Part shown: positions 19,224 to 27,841 of the stretch, in pieces
Numbering within the stretch: the first letter of the stretch is position 1
Layout of the letters: the number at the start of each line of letters is the position of its first letter
Assembly (NCBI RefSeq): GCF_021168555.1
Contig: NZ_JAJOZS010000003.1
Span: 186,001-250,000 of the forward strand
Direction of reading: 5' to 3'
Length of the DNA stretch: 64,000 nt
DNA from: Stenotrophomonas sp. MMGLT7
GTDB taxonomy: Bacteria; Pseudomonadota; Gammaproteobacteria; Xanthomonadales; Xanthomonadaceae
The notes under the pieces: model-generated
Seen by the model: only the letters and a program-made list of their open reading frames with translations
The model's database searches: none
What the model was told of the DNA's origin: nothing
Translations under genes and position numbers: made by a program

Positions 19224-20138
19224 TCAGCGCGCGGCGTCGTCCAGCAGCCCCTGCTTCAGCACGCCCTGCCGCACCAGCCGCGGCTGCACGATGTCGTCGT
19301 GGTTGACCAGCATCTGGATGCCCTGCGCCTGCAGCGCGTTGAGCCAGTCGAGCTGGAAGCCGATGGCCACCGGGTCCTCGCCGATGCGCTCGATCTGCGC
19401 CCGCGGCTTGAGCCGCTTCTCGTCGATGCCGAGGTAGCTCCAGCTGACGTCGCCGGTGATGATGTACTCGCGCCCGTTCTCCAGTTTCGCGTAGACCATG
19501 ACCTCGCCGGGCGTGTGGCCCGGCGCCTGCACCAGCGCCACGCCCGGCGCCACCGGCAGCACGTCATGGAAGTCGACCACGGTGAAGTCGTCGCGCTGGC
19601 GCGGCTGCATCCGCAGTTCCGGCATCTGCGGCGACTCGACCAGGGTGCGCAGCTGGCGCCCGGTCAGCAGCGTCTTCGGCGCCAGCTGCGCGTAGTGCGG
19701 CGAGCGCAGCACGCCGGCGACGTGGTCGCCGTGCTCGTGGGTGATCAGGATCGCGCGCGCGCCCAGCAGCGCCTGCTGGATGCGCGCGTTGGCCTGCGCG
19801 TCGTAGGGCTCGTCCTGACCGCGGCCGAAGAAGCGGTGCACCTGCTCGTCCATGCCGGCGTCGACCATGATCCAGCCGTCCGGATACACCAGCTGGTAGG
19901 CGGTGCGCGCCTGGATGTAGGGACGCCGGTCGCCGCCTTCCACGGTGGCGGCGAAGGTGCGCGGGCTCTCGGCGAACTTGAGGTAGCGCACCTCCCGCGG
20001 CAGCGCGCCGGGCACCGAGCCGGCGGCGACGCGCAGCTTGCGCAGCAGCGCGTCGTCGTACTTCAGCGCCGGCTCGTCGGCGCCGGCCGGCGTGGCGGCG
20101 AGCAGCAGCAGCGACAGCAGGATCGACAGGCGTGGCAC
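19224..20138 (-). CDS. Exported MBL-fold metallohydrolase
   Basis: A 304-aa protein with a lipoprotein-free signal peptide (MPRLSILLSLLLLAATPAGA) and a metallo-beta-lactamase fold. The zinc motif is THEHGDHVAG, followed by APGHTPGEVMVY, ITGDVSW and a C-terminal VNHDD. The GTG start was chosen because an AAGGAG Shine-Dalgarno lies just upstream; upstream ATG codons would add 35 non-conserved residues. Function could be hydrolysis of a lactone, ester or beta-lactam in the periplasm. It is encoded in the same direction as the M20 gene, 175 bp upstream of it. Confidence 0.88.
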   Translation of the reverse strand: MPRLSILLSLLLLAATPAGADEPALKYDDALLRKLRVAAGSVPGALPREVRYLKFAESPRTFAATVEGGDRRPYIQARTAYQLVYPDGWIMVDAGMDEQVHRFFGRGQDEPYDAQANARIQQALLGARAILITHEHGDHVAGVLRSPHYAQLAPKTLLTGRQLRTLVESPQMPELRMQPRQRDDFTVVDFHDVLPVAPGVALVQAPGHTPGEVMVYAKLENGREYIITGDVSWSYLGIDEKRLKPRAQIERIGEDPVAIGFQLDWLNALQAQGIQMLVNHDDIVQPRLVRQGVLKQGLLDDAAR

Positions 20139-20272
20139 GGGCTTCTCCTTGCTTCCTTGGACGGCCCCAACGCTACAGCAGCCGCGCGGCCGTGGCATGC
20201 CCCGGGCCCCTGCTTCATGTCGTCCCGCACCGGCAGCGGCCATAATGCAGGCCGTTTCCCGACCTGCCGCGC

Positions 20273-22501
20273 ATGATCCAGTTCGAGTCCCGCCTGAGCC
20301 GCCTGTGGGCCCACGAGAAGGCCAGCTACGGCCTGCGCGTGTTCATCGCCCTGGCGGCGGCGATGGCGGTGTGCTGGCAGCAGCAGCAGGTCACCGCGGT
20401 GCCCTCGGTGTTCCTGGGCATCATCGCCAGCGCCATCGGCGAGACCGACGACAACTGGCTGGGCCGCTGCAAGTCGGTGCTGCTGATGCTGGCGTGCTTC
20501 GCCGTCGCCGCCTTCGCGGTGCTGTACCTGTTCCCGTATCCGCTGCCGTTCGTGGCCGGGCTGGCGCTGACCACCTTCGGCCTCACCCTGCTCGGCGCGC
20601 TGGGCGAGCGCTATGCCTCCATCGCCCAGGCCACGGTGACGCTGGCGATCTACATGATGATCGGGCTGGACCAGCACGGCGCCAGCGGCAGCCATGCGCC
20701 GGCCTGGCACGGCGCGGTGCAGCTGCTGGCCGGCGCGACCTGGTACGGGCTGCTGTCGATCCTGTGGGCGGCGCTGTTCGCCAACCGCCCGGTGCGCGAG
20801 GCGCTGGCGCGGCTGTTCGTCGAGCTGGGGCTGTTCCTGCGGCTGAAGGCAGCGCTGTTCGAGCCGGTGCACCAGGCCGACCTGCAGGCCGAGCGGCTGG
20901 CGCTGGCCGAGCAGAACGCCCGGGTGGTGGCCGCGCTCAACACCGCCAAGACCGCGATCCTGAGCCGCTTCGGCCGTTCCGGCCGGCCCGGCGTGCAGTC
21001 GGGCCTGTACTTCCGCCTGTACTACATGGCGCAGGACTTCCACGAGCGCGCCAGTTCCTCGCACTACCCGTACGAGCAGCTCACCGAGGCGTTCTTCCAC
21101 AGCGACGTGCTGTACCGCTGCCAGCGCCTGCTCGCCCTGCAGGGCAAGGCCTGCGCCGCGCTGGGCGAGGCGCTGCGGCTGCGGCGCCCGTTCGTGTACG
21201 GCGAGACCACGCGCCAGGCGATGGCCGACCTGAGCCAGTCGCTGGAGTTCCTGCGCGCCCGCTCCGATCCGGCGCAGCTGCGCCTGCTCGGCTCGCTGGA
21301 CCTGCTCGGCAACAACCTGCAGAAGATCGAGCAGCAGCTGTCGGAGGCGGAAAGCTCGGACAGCACGCTGGACAGCATCGACACCCGCCTGCGCGATTCC
21401 AATCCGCACACGCTGCGCGAGATGGCGGTGCGCATCGGCCAGCAGTTCACCCCCAAGTCGCTGCTGTTCCGCCATGGCCTGCGCATGGCCATCGCGCTGT
21501 CGGTGGGCTACGGGCTGATGAAGCTGGTGCATGCCGACAACGGCTACTGGATCCTGCTGACCACCGCCTTCGTCTGCCGTCCCAACTACGGCGCCACGCG
21601 GCTGCGGCTGATCCAGCGCATCGCCGGCACGCTGGTCGGCCTGGGGCTGACCTGGGCGCTGATGCAGCTGTTCCCGACCCAGCAGGTGCAGTTGCTGCTG
21701 GCGCTGGCCGCGGCGCTGCTGTTCTTCGTCACCCGCGCCGACCGCTACGTCACCGCCACCGCGGCGATCACGGTGATGGCGCTGCTGTGCTTCAACCTGC
21801 TCGGCGACGGCTTCGTGCTGCTGCTGCCGCGGCTGGTCGATACCCTGATCGGCTGCGCCATCGCGGTGGCGGCCTCGTTCCTGATCCTGCCCGACTGGCA
21901 GGGCCGGCGGCTCAACCAGGTGGCGGCCAACGTGATCTCCGCCTGCGCCCGCTACCTGGCCGAGGTGCTCTCGCACTACCGCGGCGACCGCCGTGGCCCG
22001 CGCGACGACCTGGGCTACCGCGTCGCCCGCCGCGACATGCACAACGCCGACGCGGCGCTGTCGGTGGCGCTGTCGAACATGCTGCGCGAGCCAGGCTACT
22101 TCCGCCGCAAGCTCGACGCCGGCTTCCGCTTCCTGGCGCTGTCCAACACCCTGCTGGGCTACCTGTCGGCACTCGGCGCGCACCGCGCGCCGCTGGGCGA
22201 CCATCCCGACGACGCCCTGGTCGAGCAGGCCGGGCAGGCGCTGAAGCAGGCGCTGGACGACATCGCCGACGCGCTGTCCAGGCGCCGGCCGCTGCCGCAG
22301 CGCGACCGCGGGCAGGAGGACGCGCTGGCCGCCCGGCTGGAAGCGATGGCCGAGGACATCGACGAGAAGCACCGGCTGATCCGCACCCAGCTGTTGCTGG
22401 TGCTGCGCCTGCTGGCGCCGCTGCGCGCGGCCACCGACGAACTGGTCGGCCCGGACCCGGCGCCGCCGCGGCCGTCCCGCGCCAGTCCCGCGGCGGCCTG
22501 A
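20273..22501 (+). CDS. yccS: YccS/YhfK-type FUSC family inner-membrane protein
   Basis: A 742-aa protein with two bundles of membrane helices, at about residues 20-165 (with IIASAIGETDDNWLGRCKS) and 400-540 (with DNGYWILLTTAFVCRPNYGATRLRLIQRIAGT), the second being the FUSC domain. Cytosolic helical regions follow each bundle. The architecture and length match YccS/YhfK (TIGR01666-like). Relatives resemble aromatic-acid efflux proteins, but the transported substrate of YccS is not known. A -10-like CATAAT lies 27 bp before the ATG. Confidence 0.88.
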   Translation: MIQFESRLSRLWAHEKASYGLRVFIALAAAMAVCWQQQQVTAVPSVFLGIIASAIGETDDNWLGRCKSVLLMLACFAVAAFAVLYLFPYPLPFVAGLALTTFGLTLLGALGERYASIAQATVTLAIYMMIGLDQHGASGSHAPAWHGAVQLLAGATWYGLLSILWAALFANRPVREALARLFVELGLFLRLKAALFEPVHQADLQAERLALAEQNARVVAALNTAKTAILSRFGRSGRPGVQSGLYFRLYYMAQDFHERASSSHYPYEQLTEAFFHSDVLYRCQRLLALQGKACAALGEALRLRRPFVYGETTRQAMADLSQSLEFLRARSDPAQLRLLGSLDLLGNNLQKIEQQLSEAESSDSTLDSIDTRLRDSNPHTLREMAVRIGQQFTPKSLLFRHGLRMAIALSVGYGLMKLVHADNGYWILLTTAFVCRPNYGATRLRLIQRIAGTLVGLGLTWALMQLFPTQQVQLLLALAAALLFFVTRADRYVTATAAITVMALLCFNLLGDGFVLLLPRLVDTLIGCAIAVAASFLILPDWQGRRLNQVAANVISACARYLAEVLSHYRGDRRGPRDDLGYRVARRDMHNADAALSVALSNMLREPGYFRRKLDAGFRFLALSNTLLGYLSALGAHRAPLGDHPDDALVEQAGQALKQALDDIADALSRRRPLPQRDRGQEDALAARLEAMAEDIDEKHRLIRTQLLLVLRLLAPLRAATDELVGPDPAPPRPSRASPAAA

Positions 22502-22839
22502 GCGACTCCCAGGTCCACCGCCGCCGTCCAGGGCGCATGCATTCAATGTCGCCAGGAACCTGTTCACGATCTCCCTGCAGGGGCGACTTCGGTCGCGATG
22601 GGGCTTTGCCGGGAATGCCCCATCGCGACTGAAGTCGCTCCTACGCCGCTCCTACAGGTGACTCTCGAGCCACGGTGACCAACCGGCATCTGCTGCCTCC
22701 ATGCCGAGATCGTGAACTGGCTTCATCCGCACGCGGCGGGCCGGGGTCCGCCCCATGCCTGATTGCCTCGCCTCCCGCCTCGCGGAGCCAGCCGTACCGA
22801 CTGGCGCCCGAAAGACACGCGTCCAGGCGTTTTGCGCGG
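22502..22839. other. Intergenic region yccS / sensor kinase
   Basis: Convergent intergenic space of about 340 bp. It holds palindromic repeat copy 3 with a partial extra CGCTCCTAC unit. The remainder, 22660-22839, shows no gene with a conserved translation and no clear terminator. Confidence 0.5.
22577..22644. repeat. 68-bp palindromic repeat, copy 3
   Basis: Left arm is slightly diverged (GCAGGGGCGACTTCGGTCGC); right arm is the common CGACTGAAGTCGCTCCTAC. It lies between two convergent genes. Confidence 0.88.
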
Positions 22840-24237
22840 TCAGACCGAAGCGCCGGGCGGAGCCAGCGGCAGTTCCAGGATCGCCGACAGGCCGCCGCCG
22901 GGACGGTTGCGCAATTGCAGCGTGCCGCCGTCGCGCTGCGCGCACTCGCGCGCGATCGCCAGCCCGAGGCCGATGCCCCCGGTGCGGCGGCTGCGCGACT
23001 GCTCGCCGCGGTAGAACGGTTCGAACACCGCGTCCAGTTCCCGCTCGGGTATGCCGGGACCGTCGTCGGCGATTTCCAGCACGGCCTTGCCGTCGCGGCA
23101 GGCGATGCTCAGCGTCGCCCCGCCGCCGTACTTCACCGCGTTGTCGAGCAGGTTGCCGACCGTCCGCGCGCAGCGGACCGCGCCTGCCATGCAGCGCGGC
23201 GAGGGGCCGGCCTGCAGACGTATGCCGGCGTCGTGACCGCGCGTGCGGATGCACTCGGCCACGCACTGGCGCAGGTCCAGCGGCGCGGCGGCCTCGCCCT
23301 CGCGCGAGGCCGCCGAATACCCCATCAACTCATCGACCATGCGCTCGATGCGCCGCACGTCGGCGACCATGGCCTGGCGCTGTTCCGCTGCAGCGTCCAC
23401 CATCTCGATGCGCAGCCGCAGCCCGGTCAACGGCGTGCGCAGGTCGTGGGCGACCGCCAGCAGCATGCGCATGCGCTGTCCGACCTGGGCGAGCAGGCGC
23501 GCCTGCATGGCGTTGAGCGCCTCGGCCACCGCGACGATCTCGCGCGGGCCGCGGGCGGGGAAACCCACCTGTGCCACGCCGTCCTGGCCGACCTGGCCGG
23601 CGGCGTCTGCCAGCGCCCTGACCGGCCCGGTCAGGCGCCGCGCCACCCACCACACCAGCGGCACCAGCACCAGCAGGCCGCCGAGCAGGAAGGCCAGGCC
23701 GCCGGCCCGCCAGCGCAGCAGCCACGACCGGTCCGGCCCCACCACCAGCCAGCCGTCCGGCGTGCGCAGCGCCGCCTCGAACGCCGGCTGCGGCAGCTGC
23801 GCGCCGACGTAGACCGCGACCAGCGCGTCGAGCATCCGCGGCGAAAGCGTGGACTCGATGCGAGAGCCGCCGCCATCGCGCAGCGTCACCGCGGTCACCG
23901 CCGCGCGGGTGTCGCGCTCGCCGCGGGATGTCCATCGATAGGGGCGTACGCGCACGTCCGCCAGCGGCCGGCCGAGTTCGCGCGCCAGGATCGCCGCCAG
24001 TTCCCGGCTGCGCTCGTCCGCAGGGAACGGCGGTTGCGGGCTCAGCCGCCGGCGCAGCCCCAGGTCCTCGGCGCGGGCCTGGTCGCGCAGGCCGGCCAGC
24101 GCCTGCGGCACGGTCATCATCGGCAACGGCGGCGGCCACAGCAGCACCGCCGCCATCGCGATCGCCTGCGATGCCAGCACCGCCGCCAGTGCCAGCGCGC
24201 AGACCTGCACCAGGATCGGCAGCGGCAACCGCCTCAT
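22840..24237 (-). CDS. Sensor histidine kinase of an OmpR-type two-component system
   Basis: A 465-aa inner-membrane kinase. The first membrane segment is at about 8-35; a periplasmic sensor region spans about 36-195; the second segment is at about 200-220 (LAFLLGGLLVLVPLVWWVA). HAMP follows (RRLTGPVRALADAAGQV). The H-box reads LLAVAHDLRTPLTGLRLRIEM. The ATPase domain has NLLDNAVKYGG, IADDGPGIP and GGIGLGLAIARE. It overlaps the response-regulator gene by 4 bp (ATGA), so both are made together. The signal sensed is unknown; the divergent protease gene is a possible target. Confidence 0.93.
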   Translation of the reverse strand: MRRLPLPILVQVCALALAAVLASQAIAMAAVLLWPPPLPMMTVPQALAGLRDQARAEDLGLRRRLSPQPPFPADERSRELAAILARELGRPLADVRVRPYRWTSRGERDTRAAVTAVTLRDGGGSRIESTLSPRMLDALVAVYVGAQLPQPAFEAALRTPDGWLVVGPDRSWLLRWRAGGLAFLLGGLLVLVPLVWWVARRLTGPVRALADAAGQVGQDGVAQVGFPARGPREIVAVAEALNAMQARLLAQVGQRMRMLLAVAHDLRTPLTGLRLRIEMVDAAAEQRQAMVADVRRIERMVDELMGYSAASREGEAAAPLDLRQCVAECIRTRGHDAGIRLQAGPSPRCMAGAVRCARTVGNLLDNAVKYGGGATLSIACRDGKAVLEIADDGPGIPERELDAVFEPFYRGEQSRSRRTGGIGLGLAIARECAQRDGGTLQLRNRPGGGLSAILELPLAPPGASV

Positions 24238-24947
24238 CGGCCGCGCCCGCCATGGAAGCGGTAGCCGCGGCCGCGCACGGTCTCGATGAGGCCGTCCGCC
24301 CCGCGCCCGGCGAGCTTGCGCCGCAGGCGGCTGACGGCCAGGTCCACCGCCCGGTCGAAGCTCTCGGCCACCGGCCCGCGGGTCAGGTCGAGCAGGCGGT
24401 CGCGGCTCAGCAGCCGTCCCGGGTGGGCGGCGAAGGCCTCGAGCAGGGCGAACTCGCCCGCCGTCAGCGCCAGCGGCTCGCCGTCCGGGTCGAACAGCCG
24501 CTGTTCCTCCGGTTCCAGCCGCCAGCCGTCGAACACGATCGCCCGCCGCGGCGGCGACGGCCGCGTCCTGCCTTCGCGGCGCAGGATCGCGCGCAGGCGG
24601 GCAAGCAGCTCGCGCGGCTCGAACGGCTTGGCCAGGTAGTCGTCCGCGCCGGTTTCCAGGCCGACCACGCGGTCCATCGCCGACCCCAGCGCGCTGAGCA
24701 TCAGCACCGGCGTGCCCGACTGCAGCAGGCGGCGACAGATCGACAGGCCGTCCTCGCCGGGCAGCATCAGGTCCAGCACCACCAGGTCGACCGGCTGCAG
24801 CGCCATGAGCCGGTCCAATGCCTGCCCGTCGGCGGCCAGCTCCACCGCATAGCCGTTGCGCGACAGGTAGTCGCCGAGCGCGCAACGCACGCTGTCGTCG
24901 TCGTCGACCACCGCCACGCGCGCCGATACGGTCCCGGGCATCTTCAT
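24234..24947 (-). CDS. OmpR/PhoB-family response regulator
   Basis: A 237-aa regulator. The receiver domain has acidic VVDDDDSV, phosphoacceptor in VVLDLMLPGEDGL, and KPFEPRELLARL. The winged-helix DNA-binding domain shows LTAGEFALLEAFAAHPGRLLSRDRLLDLTRG and FDRAVDLAVSRLRRKLAG ... ETVRGRGYRF. The start at MKMPGTV gives a normal-length protein; the upstream extension is not conserved-looking. It is the first gene of the operon with the sensor kinase and is divergent from the metallopeptidase-retropepsin gene, 126 bp away. Confidence 0.94.
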   Translation of the reverse strand: MKMPGTVSARVAVVDDDDSVRCALGDYLSRNGYAVELAADGQALDRLMALQPVDLVVLDLMLPGEDGLSICRRLLQSGTPVLMLSALGSAMDRVVGLETGADDYLAKPFEPRELLARLRAILRREGRTRPSPPRRAIVFDGWRLEPEEQRLFDPDGEPLALTAGEFALLEAFAAHPGRLLSRDRLLDLTRGPVAESFDRAVDLAVSRLRRKLAGRGADGLIETVRGRGYRFHGGRGR

Positions 24948-25073
24948 ACGGCCAGCTTGTCCGTGTTGCGTATCCGGATTGTGTCGGCAATGCATCGGCG
25001 CGACAACGCGCGGACAGCACGCCGATAGCCGCGGCATCCAGGATCGATCCATCCCCACGCTTCCAGGATCGCC

Positions 25074-26615
25074 ATGAACCTACTGCGCCCCCTCGCCACC
25101 GCCGCGCTGCTCGCGCTGGCCCCTTTCGCCCATGCCGACGAATCGCTGTGCGATGCCGCGCGGAACGCACTTGCGCAGCCGGCCGCGCCGCACTGCGCGC
25201 AGACCGCGCACGGGATCGCCCTGTCCGGCGATGCCGGACAGGCACGGATGCTCGCCTGGCTCGGCGAAGACGGCGCCAAGCGGTTCGCCCGCCACTTCGA
25301 CCGCGAGCCGGCGCGCTACGCGATCCTGGAGATGGAGCGCGACGAGCTCGACACGCAGCGGGAGCAACGGCTGCGCCAGGCCGGCTTCGCGGTCGTGCTG
25401 CAATGGCGCTCCCACGCCCGGTTCGTCGCCGACTACCTGGACTCGATCGCCCGCTCCAGCAAAGCCGCCGCACGCGCCGCGGGCCTGGACGAGGCGCGGG
25501 CACGCGAGAAGAGCGAGCAGACCCGGCAATCGCAGCAGGCGAAGCTGACGCCTTACTCCTTGTCGCGCCTGGACGCGAGCATGGTGGCCCACGAACTGGG
25601 GCATCGCTGGTACGTGGAAGCCTTCTGGCCCGGGGTTCACAGCGAAGGCCACTACGGCGGCCCGGGACCGGACTGGATGGACGAGACCGCCGCCGTGCTG
25701 ATGGAGCCCGGCGACACCGCCGAGGAGCGCCGCGGGCAGTTCCGCGACCTCTACCGCGGGCGTGCCGCAGGCTTCTTCGGCAGCTACCGCTACCCGCAGT
25801 TGATCGACCTGCCCACCTTCCTCGCCAGCGACCATCCGAACCGGCGGCTGAAACTGCGCGGCGGCGTACATGCCATCGCCTCCCCGCAGGCCGCGCCCGA
25901 CATCGCCGCGGCCAGCGCCTACTACCTGCAGGCGCGGCTGTTCGCCGACTTCCTGCTCGACCGCAGCGACGGCAAGCCCGTGTTCGCCGCGATCGCCGGA
26001 GCGCTTGCGCGCGGGGACGGCTTCGAGCGCTGGCTGGCCGAGGCCGGCAGCGACCACGGCCTGCCTTCCGACGTTCCCGCGCTGACGCGCGACTGGCACG
26101 ACTGGCTGCATGCGCGCTTCGGTCCGCCCGCGGCATCGGCAGCGGCAGCGGCAGCGGCAATGACGCTGCCCTTCGTTCGCCATGGCACCGGCCACCTCAT
26201 CGTGCCGGTGCAGATAAACGGGATCGAGACCCGGATGGTCGTCGACACCGGGGCCGGCCGCAGCGTCGTCGATGCAGGCCAACGCGCCCGGCTGGCGCTG
26301 CGGGCGGATGCATCGGCGGGTTCCGGCGCCACCGCCACCGCCACCGGGGCCGGCGGCGGTGGCCTGGCCATCGCGACATCGGGCGGGAACGCCCTTTCCG
26401 TCGGCGCCGTCTGCGAGGACGGCGTCGCGTTCGGGATCATGGACCTGTCCCACGTGGTTTCCGCGCTGAAGCGGACCGGCGTCGAGGTCTCCGGGGTGCT
26501 GGGCAGCGATTTCCTCCACCGCCACGGCGCGGTGATCGACTACGCCCGAAGCGAGATCCGCTTCAGGCGCGCGCCTGCACGCGCTGCCGTCGCCGCTGCC
26601 GCTGCTTCGCCATGA
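25074..26615 (+). CDS. Secreted HExxH metallopeptidase-like / retropepsin-like fusion protein
   Basis: A 513-aa exported protein (signal peptide MNLLRPLATAALLALAPFAHA). The N-terminal part has a zinc-peptidase motif HELGH (H173, E174, H177), with a candidate third ligand Glu204 in DWMDETAA. A poly-Ala linker (about 361-373) leads to an aspartyl-protease-like domain: VPVQINGIETRMVVDTGAGRS with catalytic Asp391, then VLGSDFLHRHGAVIDYARSEIRFR. The metal-peptidase assignment is from motif only. The fusion is unusual; neither substrate nor activity is known. Its divergent neighbour is a two-component operon. The last 180 bp are duplicated at 32329-32526. The C-terminus is low-complexity Ala. Confidence 0.75.
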   Translation: MNLLRPLATAALLALAPFAHADESLCDAARNALAQPAAPHCAQTAHGIALSGDAGQARMLAWLGEDGAKRFARHFDREPARYAILEMERDELDTQREQRLRQAGFAVVLQWRSHARFVADYLDSIARSSKAAARAAGLDEARAREKSEQTRQSQQAKLTPYSLSRLDASMVAHELGHRWYVEAFWPGVHSEGHYGGPGPDWMDETAAVLMEPGDTAEERRGQFRDLYRGRAAGFFGSYRYPQLIDLPTFLASDHPNRRLKLRGGVHAIASPQAAPDIAAASAYYLQARLFADFLLDRSDGKPVFAAIAGALARGDGFERWLAEAGSDHGLPSDVPALTRDWHDWLHARFGPPAASAAAAAAAMTLPFVRHGTGHLIVPVQINGIETRMVVDTGAGRSVVDAGQRARLALRADASAGSGATATATGAGGGGLAIATSGGNALSVGAVCEDGVAFGIMDLSHVVSALKRTGVEVSGVLGSDFLHRHGAVIDYARSEIRFRRAPARAAVAAAAASP

Positions 26616-26634
26616 GACCGCAGCAGGCGAGCAG
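26435..26634 (+). repeat. Direct repeat, left copy (3' ends of protease and MFS genes)
   Basis: About 200 bp repeated in the same orientation at 32329-32526. The core 26502-26582 matches 32395-32475 with two differences in 81 bp. The left copy contains the intact protease 3' end; on the minus strand it also encodes a stub (LLACCGLMAKQRQRRRQRVQARA without a start) related to the C-terminus of the MFS protein at 32456. Confidence 0.85.
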
Positions 26635-26789
26635 ACCTTGCGCCCGCCCTGAACGAAGACGCGGAACGCTCATTCTCCCGTCCCTGCGCATCTGCGGATG
26701 AGAGGCCGCCTCGCTTCTTCGCCGGAATGCTCCCAACGGGAACGGGACAGTTCGCAAGGCCCGCCGGCATCCTCCCTGTCCCGCCGTGG

Positions 26790-26818
26790 CCGGCCCGCGT
26801 CAGGCGGCGGCGGGCCGG
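26790..26818. terminator. GC-rich hairpin after the first Gfo/Idh gene
   Basis: Stem CCGGCCCG / CGGGCCGG lies just beyond the stop of the leftward Gfo/Idh gene. No U-run follows, so it would be a weak or rho-assisted terminator. Confidence 0.4.
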
Positions 26819-26830
26819 GAAGGGCACTTC

Positions 26831-27841
26831 CTATTCATACGACACCTTCACCGGCAGGCCGGTATCGAGCGACCGCTGCGCGGCGATGCAGCAGCGCATC
26901 GCGTTCAGCGCCTCCTCGCCGGTGCAGACGATCGGCTTGTCGTTCACTACCGAGTCGATGAAGCTCGCCTTCTCGAAGATATATGCCTGCTTGAAGCGAT
27001 TGAGGTAGTAATCGAGGGGCTTCCTGAGGGAGATCGCCTCGTCGTTGTAAAGCTCGACGGTCGATTCCGTGACGTTCTCGGCCTTCAGCATTCCCTTCTC
27101 GCCAAAGACCTCCACCCGTTGATCGTAGCCATAGACGGCCTTCCTGCTTTCGTCGATCAGCCCGAAGCCATCCTTTTCCAGCTTGCACGACGCCGTCAGG
27201 GTGTCGATATCGTTCAATTCGGCCAGTCCGGGGTCGATGAGGGTGGTTCCCTGAAGATAGATCTCGGTGATCCGGGATCCTGCCTGGTAGCTGACCATGT
27301 CGAAGTCGTGCGCCGCAAAATCCTGGATCAGGCCGCCGGAGTTCCGGATGAAGTCGTAGGGCAGGACAAACGGATCGCGAGCGACCACCCGGACGATGTG
27401 CGGCCGTCCGATCTCGCCGGCCTTGACGCGCTCGTGGATATCGCGGAACTGGGGATCGAACCGCCGATTGAAGCCGATCTGCAGCTTGACGCCCTGTTGC
27501 CTGACGAAATCGAGCGTCGCCTCGCATTCCTCGATGCTCTCGTCCTTGCCCAGCGGTTTCTCGCAGAAAATATGCTTCTTCGCCGCGGCCGCCTTGCGTA
27601 TATGCTCGATATGCTGGCCCGATGGCGTGAATATGAAGATGGCCTCGAAGTCCCCGTATCCGAGCAGCGCATCGTAATCGGTGAACGTGTGCTCGACGCC
27701 CGACAGGTCGACATGATCGCTCAGTTCGTCCAGGCGGGGATCCGACACCGCGACGATGTCGACGCTGTCCATCTGCTTCAGCTGCGCATAATGCATGGCG
27801 CCATTCGTGCCCAAGCCGGCTACTGCACATTTCAGTTTCAT
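26831..27841 (-). CDS. Gfo/Idh/MocA-family oxidoreductase (inositol 2-dehydrogenase-like), copy 1
   Basis: A 336-aa NAD(P)-dependent sugar or cyclitol dehydrogenase. The Rossmann fold is near the N-terminus (KCAVAGLGTNGAMHYAQL). EKPLGKDESIEECEAT is the family EKP motif; GFNRRFDPQFRDIHERV and the catalytic-site AAHDFDMVSY follow. Length is normal. Codon use is less GC-biased than the surroundings (for example runs such as ATATGCTCGATATGC), a sign of transfer. It faces away from the transporter-dehydrogenase-porin genes and may act on the same polyol. Exact substrate unknown. Confidence 0.88.
   Translation of the reverse strand: MKLKCAVAGLGTNGAMHYAQLKQMDSVDIVAVSDPRLDELSDHVDLSGVEHTFTDYDALLGYGDFEAIFIFTPSGQHIEHIRKAAAAKKHIFCEKPLGKDESIEECEATLDFVRQQGVKLQIGFNRRFDPQFRDIHERVKAGEIGRPHIVRVVARDPFVLPYDFIRNSGGLIQDFAAHDFDMVSYQAGSRITEIYLQGTTLIDPGLAELNDIDTLTASCKLEKDGFGLIDESRKAVYGYDQRVEVFGEKGMLKAENVTESTVELYNDEAISLRKPLDYYLNRFKQAYIFEKASFIDSVVNDKPIVCTGEEALNAMRCCIAAQRSLDTGLPVKVSYE

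Noticed and set aside
20063-22567. 834-codon minus-strand open frame opposite yccS
   Set aside because: Antisense shadow of a clearly conserved membrane protein; Gln/Arg-rich without motifs.
22840-26160. 1106-codon minus-strand frame extending the sensor kinase upstream
   Set aside because: The extra 640 residues are an Arg-rich shadow of the response-regulator and protease genes; the ATG at 24237 overlaps the regulator stop as expected.
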